Shown here piece by piece: positions 18,334 to 27,234 of a stretch of DNA of 39,120 nucleotides. Source of the DNA: Bacillus sp. AFS001701 (lineage in GTDB: Bacteria; Bacillota; Bacilli; Bacillales; Bacillaceae_G); contig NZ_NTZO01000238.1 in NCBI RefSeq assembly GCF_002559405.1, positions 1 through 39,120 of the forward strand, given 5' to 3'. The notes under the pieces were generated by a model. The model did no database searches. It was not told the DNA's origin and saw only the letters and a program-made list of their open reading frames with translations. The position numbers were made by a program, and so were the translations under genes. How positions within the stretch are numbered: the first letter of the stretch is position 1; each line of letters starts with the position of its first letter.

Positions 18334-20772
18334 ATGAATCAACAATGGAAAGAAAAATTATTAGAATTAATGAAAAGTGAAGAGTATAAGCCTTTAAATA
18401 TCCAAGGGATCGAAGAGGCTATGGAGTTGACTGATGCAAGTGACTTTCGAGAAGTAGTAAAAACGCTCGTTATTTTAGAAGATGAGGGTTATATTGTACG
18501 TTCTCGAAATAATAAATACAGTTTACCTGATCAATCTAATTTAGTTAGAGGTAAATTAACTGGCCATGCTAAAGGCTTTGCGTTTGTTATTCCAGAAGAA
18601 GCAGGAGCAGAAGATGTATTTATTTCACCGTCAGATTTAAATGGTGCTTTACATGGGGACATCGTTTTAGCTCGTATTACAAAAGAAAAAAGTGATGCAC
18701 GTAGAGAAGGGACAATTGTAAAAATTGTTGAACGTGGTCAAACGAAAATGGTAGGTACATACCAGGCTCAGAAAAGTTTCGGTTTCGTTATTCCTGATGA
18801 TAAACGATTCGGAAGTGATATTTTTGTAACAAAGAGTAATTCTCAAGGCGCAGTGGAAGGTCACAAAGTTGTTGTAGAGCTTACTCAGTTTCCTGAGAAT
18901 GGGAAAAATGCAGAGGGTATTGTAGTTCAAGTACTAGGACATAAAAATGATCCTGGTGTAGATATTCTATCGGTTATTCATAAGTTTGATTTACCTCAAG
19001 AATTCCCTAAGGAAGTAATGGATCAAGCAAATGCTGTACCGGATGAGATTGATGAATCAGCTATTGGCACTCGTCGCGATCTTCGTGATGAACAAATTGT
19101 AACGATAGATGGAGCAGATGCAAAGGACTTAGATGATGCCGTTACAGTAACAGCGCTTGAAAATGGTCATTACAAGCTAGGGGTACATATTGCAGACGTA
19201 TCATACTATGTGACGGATAACTCGCCGATTGATCAAGAAGCACATGATCGTGGAACAAGTATTTACTTGGTTGACCGAGTTATTCCAATGATTCCGCATC
19301 GTTTATCTAATGGTATTTGTTCATTAAATCCAAAAGTAAATCGATTTACACTTTCATGTGAAATGGAAATTGACCAAAAAGGTGAAGTTGTTAAGCATGA
19401 AATTTTCGAAAGTATCATTAAAACAACTGAACGAATGACATATAGCGATGTAAACAAACTATTAGATGAGCAAGATGCTGAATTGCGTGAACGTTACGAA
19501 CCATTAGTTCCAATGTTTGAGGAAATGGCTAAGTTAGCGAAAATCTTACGTAATAGACGTATGACTCGTGGAGCAATCGATTTTGATTTTAAAGAATCAA
19601 AAGTATTAGTTGATGAAGAAGGTCACCCAACTGATGTCGTTATTCGTGAGCGCTCTACTGCAGAAAAACTAATTGAAGAATTTATGCTAGTAGCGAATGA
19701 AACAGTTGCTGAGCATTTTCATTGGCTAAATGTACCGTTCATGTATCGTGTGCATGAGGATCCAAAAGAAGAAAAATTACAACGATTCTTTGAATTTATT
19801 GCATCATTTGGTTATACAGTAAAAGGTGCTGGAAATGAAATTCATCCGAGAGCGTTGCAGCAAGTTCTAGATATGGTTCATGGGCAACCAGAAGAGACAG
19901 TCATTTCAACAGTTATGCTTCGTTCAATGAAACAAGCGAAATACGAGGCTGATAATCTTGGCCATTTCGGGTTAGCAGCGGAGTATTATACTCATTTCAC
20001 ATCACCGATTCGTCGATATCCGGATTTAATTGTTCATCGATTAATACGTGAATATTTAATCGAAGGTAAAATGGATAATGAGACAAAACGTGAGTGGGAT
20101 GATAAATTACCTGCAATCGCAGAACATGCATCCAATATGGAGCGTCGCTCTGTTGAAGCGGAAAGAGAAACTGATGATTTGAAAAAAGCAGAGTACATGC
20201 TTGATAAAATTGGTGAAGAGTATGAAGGTATTATTAGCTCTGTAACAAATTTCGGTATGTTTATTGAACTGCCAAATACAATTGAAGGATTAGTTCGAGT
20301 TGCTGATTTATCAGATGACTACTATAACTATGACGAGCGTACGTACGCGATGATTGGTGAAAGAACAGGGAAAATCTTCAGAATCGGTGATGAAGTATCA
20401 GTTCGGGTAGTTAATGTTAATAAAGAAGAACGAGCAATCGATTTTGAAATTGTTGGCATGAAATCGAACAAACCACGTAGAAGTGGCGGTAGAGGACCAG
20501 TTAACCTTGGTGATGGATCTGGCGGCGGCAGAGGACGAGGTGGACGCGGAAGAGGTTCTTCAGATCGAAATGGAGACAGCTCTCGCAGTGGTCGTTCTCG
20601 TGGAAGACGTGGCGATAGTTCACCTCGAAATGAAGAGAAAGATAGCGGACATGGTGCTAAATCATCAAGAAATAAACGCGATGATCGTTTTAATCCAACG
20701 AAAAGCAAAAACAAGAGTAAAAAGAACAAACCATTTTATGAAAAAGTAGCAAAAGGTAATAAAAAGCGATAG
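18334..20772 (+). CDS. rnr: ribonuclease R
   Basis: An 812-residue 3'-5' exoribonuclease that digests structured RNA and works with SmpB and tmRNA to clear defective messages. Domains in order: an N-terminal winged helix (about 1-65), two cold-shock domains (about 70-225), the RNB catalytic domain (about 245-580) with the acidic metal cluster [12 protein letters not shown] near 258-269, and an S1 domain starting near 626. From about residue 709 comes a long basic tail: a glycine-arginine-rich stretch ([19 protein letters not shown]), then serine-arginine and lysine-rich sequence ending KGNKKR. The start ATG 18334 has AAAAAGGAGGG 6 bases upstream. The Arg/Gly-rich tail seems long compared with the plain lysine-rich tails I know in Bacillus. 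A terminator follows at 20784. Confidence 0.97.
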   Translation: MNQQWKEKLLELMKSEEYKPLNIQGIEEAMELTDASDFREVVKTLVILEDEGYIVRSRNNKYSLPDQSNLVRGKLTGHAKGFAFVIPEEAGAEDVFISPSDLNGALHGDIVLARITKEKSDARREGTIVKIVERGQTKMVGTYQAQKSFGFVIPDDKRFGSDIFVTKSNSQGAVEGHKVVVELTQFPENGKNAEGIVVQVLGHKNDPGVDILSVIHKFDLPQEFPKEVMDQANAVPDEIDESAIGTRRDLRDEQIVTIDGADAKDLDDAVTVTALENGHYKLGVHIADVSYYVTDNSPIDQEAHDRGTSIYLVDRVIPMIPHRLSNGICSLNPKVNRFTLSCEMEIDQKGEVVKHEIFESIIKTTERMTYSDVNKLLDEQDAELRERYEPLVPMFEEMAKLAKILRNRRMTRGAIDFDFKESKVLVDEEGHPTDVVIRERSTAEKLIEEFMLVANETVAEHFHWLNVPFMYRVHEDPKEEKLQRFFEFIASFGYTVKGAGNEIHPRALQQVLDMVHGQPEETVISTVMLRSMKQAKYEADNLGHFGLAAEYYTHFTSPIRRYPDLIVHRLIREYLIEGKMDNETKREWDDKLPAIAEHASNMERRSVEAERETDDLKKAEYMLDKIGEEYEGIISSVTNFGMFIELPNTIEGLVRVADLSDDYYNYDERTYAMIGERTGKIFRIGDEVSVRVVNVNKEERAIDFEIVGMKSNKPRRSGGRGPVNLGDGSGGGRGRGGRGRGSSDRNGDSSRSGRSRGRRGDSSPRNEEKDSGHGAKSSRNKRDDRFNPTKSKNKSKKNKPFYEKVAKGNKKR

Positions 20773-20783
20773 TAAAAATGAGG

Positions 20784-20815
20784 GCAGTGGACAATTCACT
20801 TTGTTCACTGCTTTT
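20784..20815 (+). terminator. terminator after rnr
   Basis: An 11-bp stem, GCAGTGGACAA with TTGTTCACTGC (one G-U), a 6-base loop and TTTTATT. Confidence 0.8.
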
Positions 20816-20854
20816 ATTCCTATTAAGGGTTACATAGTAACTCATCACAAATTA

Positions 20855-20863
20855 TGGTAAAAT
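20855..20863 (+). promoter_or_regulatory. candidate extended -10 promoter of smpB
   Basis: TGGTAAAAT, an extended -10, lies 25 bases before smpB. The -35 region (TAGTAA) is weak. Confidence 0.4.
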
Positions 20864-20888
20864 AAGTAAAGATAGAGAGGTGTTATAT

Positions 20889-21356
20889 ATGCCAAAAGGT
20901 GAAGGGAAAGTAATTGCTCAAAATAAAAAAGCGTATCATGATTACTTTATCGAAGAAACGTATGAAACAGGTATCGTTTTACAAGGTACTGAAATAAAAT
21001 CATTACGTGCTGGAAAAGCTAATCTAAAGGATTCCTTTGCACGTGTTCAAGGTGGAGAAGTATGGCTTCATAATATGCATATTAGTCCATATGAACAAGG
21101 TAATCGATACAATCACGAACCATTACGTACTAGAAAGTTACTACTACATAATAGAGAAATTGTGAAGCTGATTGGTTATACAAAGGAAACAGGTTATACG
21201 CTAGTTCCATTAAAAATCTATTTGAAAAATGGCTATGCTAAGTTATTACTTGGATTAGGTAAAGGTAAGAAACAATATGATAAACGTGATGATTTAAAGA
21301 AAAAAGAAGCAAAACGCGAAGTAGAGCGTGCATTCAGGGACCGTCAGCGAATCTAA
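20889..21356 (+). CDS. smpB: SsrA-binding protein SmpB
   Basis: A 155-residue beta-barrel RNA-binding protein that delivers tmRNA to stalled ribosomes. The core shows [51 protein letters not shown] and [14 protein letters not shown], all family signatures. The basic C-terminal tail ([19 protein letters not shown]) enters the mRNA channel to sense its emptiness. I chose ATG 20889 (MPKGEGKV), with AGAGAGGTG 6 bases upstream; a GTG at 20880 belongs to that site. ssrA, its RNA partner, follows 213 bases later with its own promoter. Confidence 0.97.
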   Translation: MPKGEGKVIAQNKKAYHDYFIEETYETGIVLQGTEIKSLRAGKANLKDSFARVQGGEVWLHNMHISPYEQGNRYNHEPLRTRKLLLHNREIVKLIGYTKETGYTLVPLKIYLKNGYAKLLLGLGKGKKQYDKRDDLKKKEAKREVERAFRDRQRI

Positions 21357-21411
21357 TTGGATAAATGTTGAAGCATTGGAATTCTGTTTTTCTTTTAGAA
21401 ACAATTGTTAA

Positions 21412-21439
21412 TTGCAACTTCAGATGGATATGCTATAAT
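21412..21439 (+). promoter_or_regulatory. strong promoter of ssrA
   Basis: TTGCAA (21412-21417), a 16-bp spacer and consensus TATAAT (21434-21439) with an extended TGC. A start near 21446 gives a leader of about 124 bases to be removed, presumably by RNase P. The leader contains small hairpins (TGCAC/GTGCA, GAAGC/GCTTC). Confidence 0.75.
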
Positions 21440-21569
21440 AAGTTTGTAAGTTAATCAGCAACACTAATTGCACGATGTGCAGTTTTTATAGATTATGAAG
21501 CCTTTGCTTTATGCTTCGTAAGTCACTCATAGCGAACAGAACTGAATAAGTTTTGTGAGCATTTTATAT

Positions 21570-21927
21570 GGGGACGTTACGGATTCGACAGGGGTAGTTC
21601 GAGCTTAAGTTGCGAGTCGAGGGGTCGGCCTCGTTAAAACGCAAAAGCCAATAACTGGCAAAAACAACAATTTCTCTTTAGCTGCTTAATTGCACTAAAG
21701 GCTCCTCCTATGTATCGCCCATGTGCATAGCTTAGAGGGGTTCACTTATTAGTGGGCTACGCCGGACCTCGCCGTCTGAGGGGAAAGGAAGAGATTAATC
21801 AGACTAGCTATCAGGAAGCCTGTCATTGGGCCAAATGGTATGCGAAATTCTAATACAGTGACTACGCTCGTAGAAGCTTAAGTGCCGATATTCTTGGACG
21901 TGGGTTCGACTCCCACCGTCTCCACCA
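21570..21927 (+). ncRNA. ssrA: transfer-messenger RNA (tmRNA)
   Basis: A 358-base one-piece tmRNA. The 5' end GGGGACGTTACGGATTCGAC and the 3' end with the T-arm GGGTTCGACTCCCA and encoded CCA form the tRNA-like part with its alanine-type acceptor stem. The tag frame starts at GGC 21657 and ends at TAA 21687-21689: GKNNNFSLAA, so the tag is (A)GKNNNFSLAA after the alanine carried by the tmRNA. It ends in the LAA degron read by ClpXP. It is shorter than the B. subtilis tag (AGKTNSFNQNVALAA) and close to what I recall for the B. cereus group. tmRNA and SmpB rescue stalled ribosomes and mark the truncated protein for degradation. Confidence 0.97.
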
Positions 21928-21952
21928 ATACATATTGTTTGGTGGTTTTTTT
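21922..21952 (+). terminator. terminator after ssrA
   Basis: CCACCAA (which includes the mature 3' CCACCA) pairs with TTGGTGG and is followed by seven T. The mature 3' end thus forms half of the terminator stem, and processing must free it. Confidence 0.85.
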
Positions 21953-22135
21953 ATGCTTATTTGTTATAAAATAATCTACTTTAAACGTAGAAACTGTGTA
22001 TTAAGTGAAATTTCATAATTTATTTTATTTATTAAAAATAATGTTTCAAATTATTCCTTTCTTAACAGGACGAGCGCTATTGTTTTCTTTTTTACAAAGA
22101 AATAATTAGACTGAAACTTTCCATTCAAATAATAA

Positions 22136-22174
22136 AAGACATGAATAGACTTTCGTATTCTTGTCTTATTTTTT
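22136..22174 (+). terminator. orphan terminator 1
   Basis: AAGACA+GAATA pairs with TATTC+TGTCTT (one mismatch) around an 8-base loop, followed by ATTTTTT. No gene precedes it closely. Its right arm TTCGTATTCTTGTCTT is repeated exactly in orphan terminator 3. Confidence 0.65.
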
Positions 22175-22278
22175 ACGTTCATTTATAAGTCATGTTTTCA
22201 TTACTAGTGTTATTGGAATCATGAAATTGCTCAAACATATAACATCACCTATTGGCCATTTTATATTTCAACACTCTG

Positions 22279-22319
22279 ACAAAACTGTAAATTAATATAC
22301 TTTACAGTTTTGTTTTTTT
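22279..22319 (+). terminator. orphan terminator 2
   Basis: A perfect 13-bp stem, ACAAAACTGTAAA with TTTACAGTTTTGT, a 9-base loop and seven T. No gene precedes it. Confidence 0.7.
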
Positions 22320-22538
22320 ATAAAGCAAAAAATGACTGTTTTTTTTCATTAGTAATTTTTAATGATAGAAAATACTTGAATCAATAAACTGAGTCATAGT
22401 ATTTTTTGAAAAATATTGAAAATTACCATAAATCTGACTGGAACGAATAGTATTATGGAAAACTGATATTCTTGGGTTAAAAACTATAAAAATTAGTTTT
22501 TTTTTATAGAAAACGAGTCTAAATTTTTCGTCAGTTGA

Positions 22539-22579
22539 AAGACAAGAATACTGACTTCGTATTCTTGTCTTCTTTTTTT
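22539..22579 (+). terminator. orphan terminator 3
   Basis: A perfect 13-bp stem, AAGACAAGAATAC with GTATTCTTGTCTT, a 7-base loop, then C and seven T. It shares the 16-base arm TTCGTATTCTTGTCTT with orphan terminator 1. Confidence 0.7.
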
Positions 22580-22629
22580 ATAAAAGTAAATTACATTATA
22601 AAGCTAATGGCTTAAAGTCAATTAATAAA

Positions 22630-22660
22630 ATAAAAAGCCGGCACTCATGGAGGACCAGCA
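22630..22660 (-). terminator. terminator of the XRE/TPR regulator gene
   Basis: On the minus strand GCTGGT pairs with GCCGGC (two G-U pairs) around an 11-base loop and is followed by TTTTTATTTT. It lies 24 bases after the stop codon. Confidence 0.6.
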
Positions 22661-22683
22661 ATTCAAAATATATATATAAGTTC

Positions 22684-23904
22684 TTAAGCATTTACAATTA
22701 ACTGCGCAATTTCCATTGCCTGTTCATTTAAATTCATCTTTTTATAATAATTAAATAATTCCTTCTTAGAACGCTCCACTAAAAAAGTAAAACCATTTTT
22801 AATAAACATTGGTAACGCTTTATTATTTAAATAATTATAGTACTCTTTTTCTTTAGATTTTAATAAATAAAGTAAAAGTTTGAATAAATGGATATATAAA
22901 ATATAATTATTCTTTTTCGCTATGAACAATCCAGTTTCAGCATCATTTATTAATTCGTCTAGGTTAGAATAACCGTCTTCAAAAGAGCTTCGGACATAAC
23001 CCTCTAATGATAATAAATAGGATAAAGATTCTGAATCTTTTAGTAACATAGAGTCTTTATAATACTTTCTTGCTTCCTTATAATTTTTACCTCTGTAAAA
23101 TTCATAAGCTAAATTATGCAAGACTTTTGCTTTTCGATCAGGTGCGTTACAAAGTTCACAGCTTCTAATCAAATTTTTAAAACGATTGATAATCTCTTCA
23201 TCTAAAGTGTCACCTTGAACTTGAATAATCATTAACATTTCAGCATCAATAACTCTAAGATAGTTATTGATCTGTTTAAAAAATTGATGAGATTTTTCAG
23301 CATGATAATAGGCTAACACAGGAGCGTTTAATGTATGGTAAGCGGATGCTAAATGGTAATAAAATTCAGGGTTTTTATATACTGTATTATCGATGGACTT
23401 TAAAATTTGGATTACTTTACCATATTCTTGCTTCGCCAATGAATAGATTCCTAAAATATGCTTCAATAAGTTTCTTTCATAAGGAGCTAATTTGTCTTCT
23501 TTTTTTTGTAGCTTTTTTATGATTTTAAATGCTTCATTGCATTTACTATGTGCAAGAAAATATTTTGCTCTTAGTAACTGATACATATCATTATATTCTG
23601 AGATTTGAATTAATTCTTCCATTTCAAATTCATAGTAAATTTGATCCATCTCTTCAAATAATTGCATAATAATTACATCATGCCAGTGAAGTAATCGTTG
23701 TTTAATATTCGTAAAATTAGCAACTTCTAATTTCATATCAATTCCAAGTCTGTTTGATAATAAATTAATAATTTCAGGGGCGTACTTTGTTTGTGCACAT
23801 TCTATTTTACTGATATGGGTAACGGAGCATATGTTTTTTCCTAATTGTTCTTGTGTTAGTTTGTATTTTTCTCGATAAAATTTAATAATTTTTCCTTCAT
23901 ACAT
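22684..23904 (-). CDS. XRE-HTH/TPR regulator of the RRNPP type
   Basis: A 406-residue protein. Residues about 6-60 form a Cro/CI-type helix-turn-helix (KFYREKYKLTQEQLGKNI, then THISKIECAQ). The remainder is helical, with repeated Y/A/L patterns typical of tetratricopeptide repeats (for example KAKVLHNLAYEFYRGKNYKEA). This is the plan of RRNPP regulators (PlcR, NprR, Rgg-like), which bind short secreted peptides through the TPR and control virulence, protease, competence or conjugation genes. The start, the ATG ending at 23904, has GGGAGGAGG 7 bases upstream, and a terminator follows. I find no small open frame encoding a secreted peptide beside it on either side, so it is either an orphan receptor or not peptide-controlled. 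A small inverted repeat upstream (23940) may be its own operator. Confidence 0.8.
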   Translation of the reverse strand: MYEGKIIKFYREKYKLTQEQLGKNICSVTHISKIECAQTKYAPEIINLLSNRLGIDMKLEVANFTNIKQRLLHWHDVIIMQLFEEMDQIYYEFEMEELIQISEYNDMYQLLRAKYFLAHSKCNEAFKIIKKLQKKEDKLAPYERNLLKHILGIYSLAKQEYGKVIQILKSIDNTVYKNPEFYYHLASAYHTLNAPVLAYYHAEKSHQFFKQINNYLRVIDAEMLMIIQVQGDTLDEEIINRFKNLIRSCELCNAPDRKAKVLHNLAYEFYRGKNYKEARKYYKDSMLLKDSESLSYLLSLEGYVRSSFEDGYSNLDELINDAETGLFIAKKNNYILYIHLFKLLLYLLKSKEKEYYNYLNNKALPMFIKNGFTFLVERSKKELFNYYKKMNLNEQAMEIAQLIVNA

Positions 23905-23939
23905 AACTAAGTCCTCCTCCCATTGCAGGATGTTAAAAA

Positions 23940-23953
23940 TAGTACTAATACTA
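23940..23953. promoter_or_regulatory. short inverted repeat upstream of the XRE/TPR gene
   Basis: TAGTACTAATACTA has 5-bp arms TAGTA/TACTA. It lies 36 bases before the start codon, where the promoter should be, so self-regulation is possible. The motif is short and AT-rich. Confidence 0.3.
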
Positions 23954-24054
23954 AAATTCTACATTTAACAACAAAATTAGTATATTTAGAAAACCCGTGT
24001 AGCATGTGAAGTAATACTTAAAGATATGTTAAGGAAAGGTAAAATAGGAAAAAG

Positions 24055-24080
24055 AAGGGAAGACATTCCCTTTTCTTTTT
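24055..24080. terminator. terminator of the minus-strand TetR gene
   Basis: AAGGGAA/TTCCCTT with loop GACA, flanked by A-rich sequence on the left and T-rich sequence on the right, so it can act on both strands. It lies directly after the TetR stop codon on the minus strand. Confidence 0.7.
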
Positions 24081-24084
24081 TTTA

Positions 24085-24666
24085 TTATTCGGCTTTATTA
24101 CCAATTCTAAAAAGCAAAGATAATTGCTTAGCTAAATATTGAGGAGTATAAGGCATGTCATTTCTTAACCAAGATACAATTGTACCAATTAGTGCTGATG
24201 ACCCGTACCAGATAATAATATCCTTTTGAATATCTGTCTTAATGTGTAAAGAATCAACTTCTCTTCGTTTCGTTATTGTTTCAGTAATGATTTTTAATAA
24301 ATGTTCTGTGAAGATCGGAGTTTTAGTAGAAGCAAGAACTACTTTATAAAACTTTGCATTCTCTGCTATATATTCAAGCAAGTTTAAAAGCCTCACTGAA
24401 TCAGTTTCTTCTATCGATTTATTGGTTATTGAATCCCTCATAATTAGTCCGAGCTTCTCTCCCATTTCCTTTGCCATATTCTCCATCATATCTTGTATAT
24501 CACGATAATGTAGATAAAATGTAACTCGATTAACTGTTGCACGTTCGGCTATTCGATTAACCGTAATTTTGTTTAGATCCATCTCCTGAAGTAGATCAAT
24601 AAAAGCGTCTTTAATTAATTGTCGCGTACGAATGATCCTAGGATCTACTTTTGTTTTATCCTTCAA
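24085..24666 (-). CDS. TetR/AcrR-family transcriptional regulator
   Basis: A 193-residue repressor. The N-terminal TetR helix-turn-helix is clear: IIRTRQLIKDAFIDLL, then ITVNRIAERATVNRVTFYLHY at about residues 34-54. The C-terminal helical domain (residues about 75-190, including SALIGTIVSWLRNDMPYTP) resembles the TetR_C group found near DhaS-like regulators, with an unknown ligand. The start appears to be TTG (ending at 24666), because AAAAGGTGA lies about 6 bases upstream and no ATG is near. It is divergent from the DHA2 exporter and SDR operon 220 bases away, which it most probably represses. Confidence 0.85.
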   Translation of the reverse strand: MKDKTKVDPRIIRTRQLIKDAFIDLLQEMDLNKITVNRIAERATVNRVTFYLHYRDIQDMMENMAKEMGEKLGLIMRDSITNKSIEETDSVRLLNLLEYIAENAKFYKVVLASTKTPIFTEHLLKIITETITKRREVDSLHIKTDIQKDIIIWYGSSALIGTIVSWLRNDMPYTPQYLAKQLSLLFRIGNKAE

Positions 24667-24782
24667 TCAAATCACCTTTTCCATGAAATTTACAATTTTT
24701 TCAGATGTGTTTATTATGTTTGGTTTTAACTACAGAACCTCAAAGAGTGATAACTACAATACATTTCTTAAAATATTGTCGG

Positions 24783-24810
24783 TTGTAAGAACGAACTAAC
24801 CAATTATAAT
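24783..24810 (+). promoter_or_regulatory. promoter of the DHA2 exporter-SDR operon
   Basis: TTGTAA (24783-24788), a 16-bp spacer and consensus TATAAT (24805-24810). The hexamers flank the segment AGAACGAACTAACC, with GGTT/AACC as outer partners, a possible but weak TetR site. Confidence 0.55.
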
Positions 24811-24886
24811 GTAATTTATATCATGTTAATTATTAAACACTTTGTAAATTATGTCCATGATATAGAGAGAAAGGATTGATGGGGGA

Positions 24887-26380
24887 TTGAGTAAAACTTC
24901 AGGAATTGATACAAATTCGATAAAAAAGGGACCTATTATGTTCATATTGATTTTAGGTGCCTTTCTGGCAACATTAAATCAAACGCTTATGAGTGTTGCT
25001 ATACCTGAACTAATGGTTGATTTTCATATTAAGGCAGCAACGGCACAGTGGTTAACAACAGGCTACATGCTAGTAAACGGTGTATTAATTCCGGTTACAG
25101 CTTATTTAATGCTACGTTTCACCACACGTGAACTATTTCAAGCTTCAATGGTTATCTTTTTAGCAGGAACCATTGTATCGGCAATTGCGACCGATTTTCC
25201 TGTCCTATTAACAGGCCGCTTGATTCAGGCTGCAGGAGCAGGAATTATTATGCCGCTATTAACGAATGTTATTTTGACACTTTTTCCGCCAGAAAAACGC
25301 GGAGGAGCAATGGGGATGGTTGGGCTAGCGATAATCTTTGCCCCAGCAATTGGTCCTACACTTGCAGGTTACATTATGGAAAATTACAAATGGGAGACGA
25401 TGTTCTACGGAATGATTCCATTTGCTGTTCTTGTAATCGTACTTGGTTTCATTTATCTACGAAATGTTTCAGATCGTATTAAAACAAAATTTGATCTTCT
25501 TAGCGTTACATTGTCTACAGTCGGTTTTGGTGCAATGCTTTATGGTTTCAGCCGAGCTGGAAGTTTAGGTTGGTCAAATTCAGAAGTAATTAGTACGATT
25601 GTTGTCGGGGTTTTGGCCCTTGTACTTTTCGCATGGAGACAAATGGTTTCGCAAGATCCTTTACTTGATTTGCGTGCATTCAAGTTTAATATGTTCTCAT
25701 TAACGACAGTAATTAATATCGCAGTAACGATGGTAATGTATGCAGATATGATGCTACTTCCACTTTACTTACAAAATATCCGTGGCTATACACCTGTTGA
25801 GTCAGGTCTTCTATTACTTCCTGGTGCATTGGTAATGGGCTTCCTGATGCCGGTTACAGGTAGGTTATTCGATCGCATTGGTGCAAAATGGCTAGCTATT
25901 TTCGGAATGATTATTACAATTGCAACAACACTTGGATTCACAAACTTGACGGATTCGACGAGTTACACATACTTGGTACTAATGTCCACTGGACGTCGAA
26001 TCGGTATGGCATTAATGATGATGCCAATACAGACAGCTGGTTTAAATCAACTTCCAAAGCAATTAAATGCACACGGTACAGCAATTACGAATACAATTCG
26101 TCAAGTTGCTGGAGCAGTGGGTACATCACTTCTAGTTACAGTTATGACAGATCGTACAAAAACACATATTACGGAATTAATTCCTACGGCAGCTACTAAA
26201 GGGTTAACACAAACCCAAATTATAAAAGAAGCTTCAATCAACGGAATTAATGACGCTTATCTAGTGATTGTTGGAATTGGAATCATTGGATTACTACTTT
26301 CTTTCTTTATCAAGAAGGTTAAACAAGCGGCTTCTGAAGAGGCGACAGTTAAATTAAAAAAGGTAACAGTTAAAGCATAA
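24887..26380 (+). CDS. DHA2-family MFS drug exporter (EmrB/QacA type)
   Basis: A 497-residue transporter with about 14 membrane segments, the DHA2 pattern. It opens with a membrane segment followed by LNQTLMSVAIPELMVDFHI, a common start in EmrB-like exporters. The antiporter motif C region reads GLAIIFAPAIGPTLAGYIME, with the glycine and proline spacing of proton-coupled drug exporters. It likely exports a hydrophobic toxic compound in exchange for protons. The start is TTG 24887; AAAGGA lies 11 bases upstream and GGGGGA directly before it. A tiny frame (ATG 24879, MGD, stop TGA 24888-24890) overlaps this start. The SDR gene follows after 27 bases in the same operon; the divergent TetR gene is the probable regulator. 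Confidence 0.88.
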   Translation: MSKTSGIDTNSIKKGPIMFILILGAFLATLNQTLMSVAIPELMVDFHIKAATAQWLTTGYMLVNGVLIPVTAYLMLRFTTRELFQASMVIFLAGTIVSAIATDFPVLLTGRLIQAAGAGIIMPLLTNVILTLFPPEKRGGAMGMVGLAIIFAPAIGPTLAGYIMENYKWETMFYGMIPFAVLVIVLGFIYLRNVSDRIKTKFDLLSVTLSTVGFGAMLYGFSRAGSLGWSNSEVISTIVVGVLALVLFAWRQMVSQDPLLDLRAFKFNMFSLTTVINIAVTMVMYADMMLLPLYLQNIRGYTPVESGLLLLPGALVMGFLMPVTGRLFDRIGAKWLAIFGMIITIATTLGFTNLTDSTSYTYLVLMSTGRRIGMALMMMPIQTAGLNQLPKQLNAHGTAITNTIRQVAGAVGTSLLVTVMTDRTKTHITELIPTAATKGLTQTQIIKEASINGINDAYLVIVGIGIIGLLLSFFIKKVKQAASEEATVKLKKVTVKA

Positions 26381-26407
26381 TCATCATAATTAATTGGAGG
26401 AATAGAC

Positions 26408-27166
26408 ATGAGACTTCAAGACAAAGTAGCTGTAGTAACTGGAGCTGGTTCAGGAATGGGGAAAGCAATTGCTGTCCTTTATGCGAAAGAAGGCTCAAAA
26501 GTGGTAGTATCTGATATTAATGTAGATGCTGCAAATGTTACCGTTGAAGAAATAAAATCAAATGGGGGCAACGCTATAGCTGTTATGGCTAATGTTGCTC
26601 TCGAAAATGATATTCAAAACTTAATTGAATCTGCCGTTAATACATTTGGTACAGTAGATATTCTAGTTAATAATGCAGGAATTATGGATAACTTTGAACC
26701 TGCTGGTGATATTGAAGATGATAAGTGGGAAAGAGTTTTTGCAGTCAATACAACTAGTGTAATGCGTTCAACAAGAAAAGTCTTGCCGATCTTTTTAGAA
26801 AAAGAGCAAGGAGTTATTATTAATGTAGCTTCGGCAGGTGGACTTCAAGGGGCTAGAGCAGGAGCGGCTTATACAGCGTCTAAGCATGCAGTTGTTGGAT
26901 TTACGAAAAATACTGGATTCATGTACGCAACGAATGGAATCCGTTGCAACGCAATTGCCCCAGGTGGAGTCGAAACAAATATCGGCTCTTCCATGACAAA
27001 TATCAATCATTTTGGTATGGGACGTATTCAAGCAGGATTAGGAGTTAATCCACGTGTAGGTAAACCTGAAGAGATTGCAGACATCGCTTTATTCCTTGCT
27101 TCAGATGAATCTAGCTTTGTTAATGGTACTGTGATTACTGGTGATGCTGGATGGACTGCTTATTGA
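26408..27166 (+). CDS. short-chain dehydrogenase/reductase (SDR)
   Basis: A 252-residue classical SDR. The cofactor motif TGAGSGMG lies at residues 11-18, with Asp36 after the second strand (VVVSDIN), which favours NAD(H) over NADP(H). NNAG is at 88-91. The active site is Ser142, Tyr155 and Lys159 (YTASK), with Asn114 completing the tetrad. The C-terminal FLASDESSFVNGTVITGDAGW is typical of FabG or glucose-dehydrogenase-like members. The start ATG 26408 has TTGGAGG about 8 bases upstream. Co-transcription with the exporter suggests that it reduces or oxidises the same toxic compound, but the substrate is unknown. Confidence 0.9.
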   Translation: MRLQDKVAVVTGAGSGMGKAIAVLYAKEGSKVVVSDINVDAANVTVEEIKSNGGNAIAVMANVALENDIQNLIESAVNTFGTVDILVNNAGIMDNFEPAGDIEDDKWERVFAVNTTSVMRSTRKVLPIFLEKEQGVIINVASAGGLQGARAGAAYTASKHAVVGFTKNTGFMYATNGIRCNAIAPGGVETNIGSSMTNINHFGMGRIQAGLGVNPRVGKPEEIADIALFLASDESSFVNGTVITGDAGWTAY

Positions 27167-27193
27167 AGTAGGGAATTTTATATTGAAAGAAGT

Positions 27194-27231
27194 AAAAAAA
27201 CCATCATTCATTTCAGAATGATGGTTTTTTT
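27194..27231. terminator. bidirectional terminator between SDR and symporter genes
   Basis: CCATCATTC/GAATGATGG (9 bp) with a 6-base loop, flanked by seven A and seven T, so it ends transcripts from both sides. Confidence 0.9.
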
Positions 27232-27234
27232 GTA

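Larger units (their letters stand above)
21953..22629. other. gene-free stretch with three orphan terminator-type hairpins
   Basis: I find no convincing protein gene on either strand: no open frame of useful length with a ribosome binding site. The DNA is very AT-rich. The visible structure is three hairpins with T runs (22136, 22279, 22539), listed separately. It may hold small RNA genes, or the 3' remains of lost genes. Confidence 0.5.

Noticed and set aside
20328-20729. 133-codon antisense frame rich in P, L and R over the rnr tail
   Set aside because: It is the complement of the repetitive Gly/Arg codons of the RNase R tail, not a gene.
22643-22683. Signal-peptide gene for the RRNPP regulator downstream on the minus strand
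   Set aside because: The only small frame (MSAGFLFY) has no ribosome binding site or secretion signal and overlaps the terminator.
25888-26199. 103-codon frame in another phase within the DHA2 exporter gene
   Set aside because: Its composition is low in normal protein character and it is fully contained in the exporter gene.
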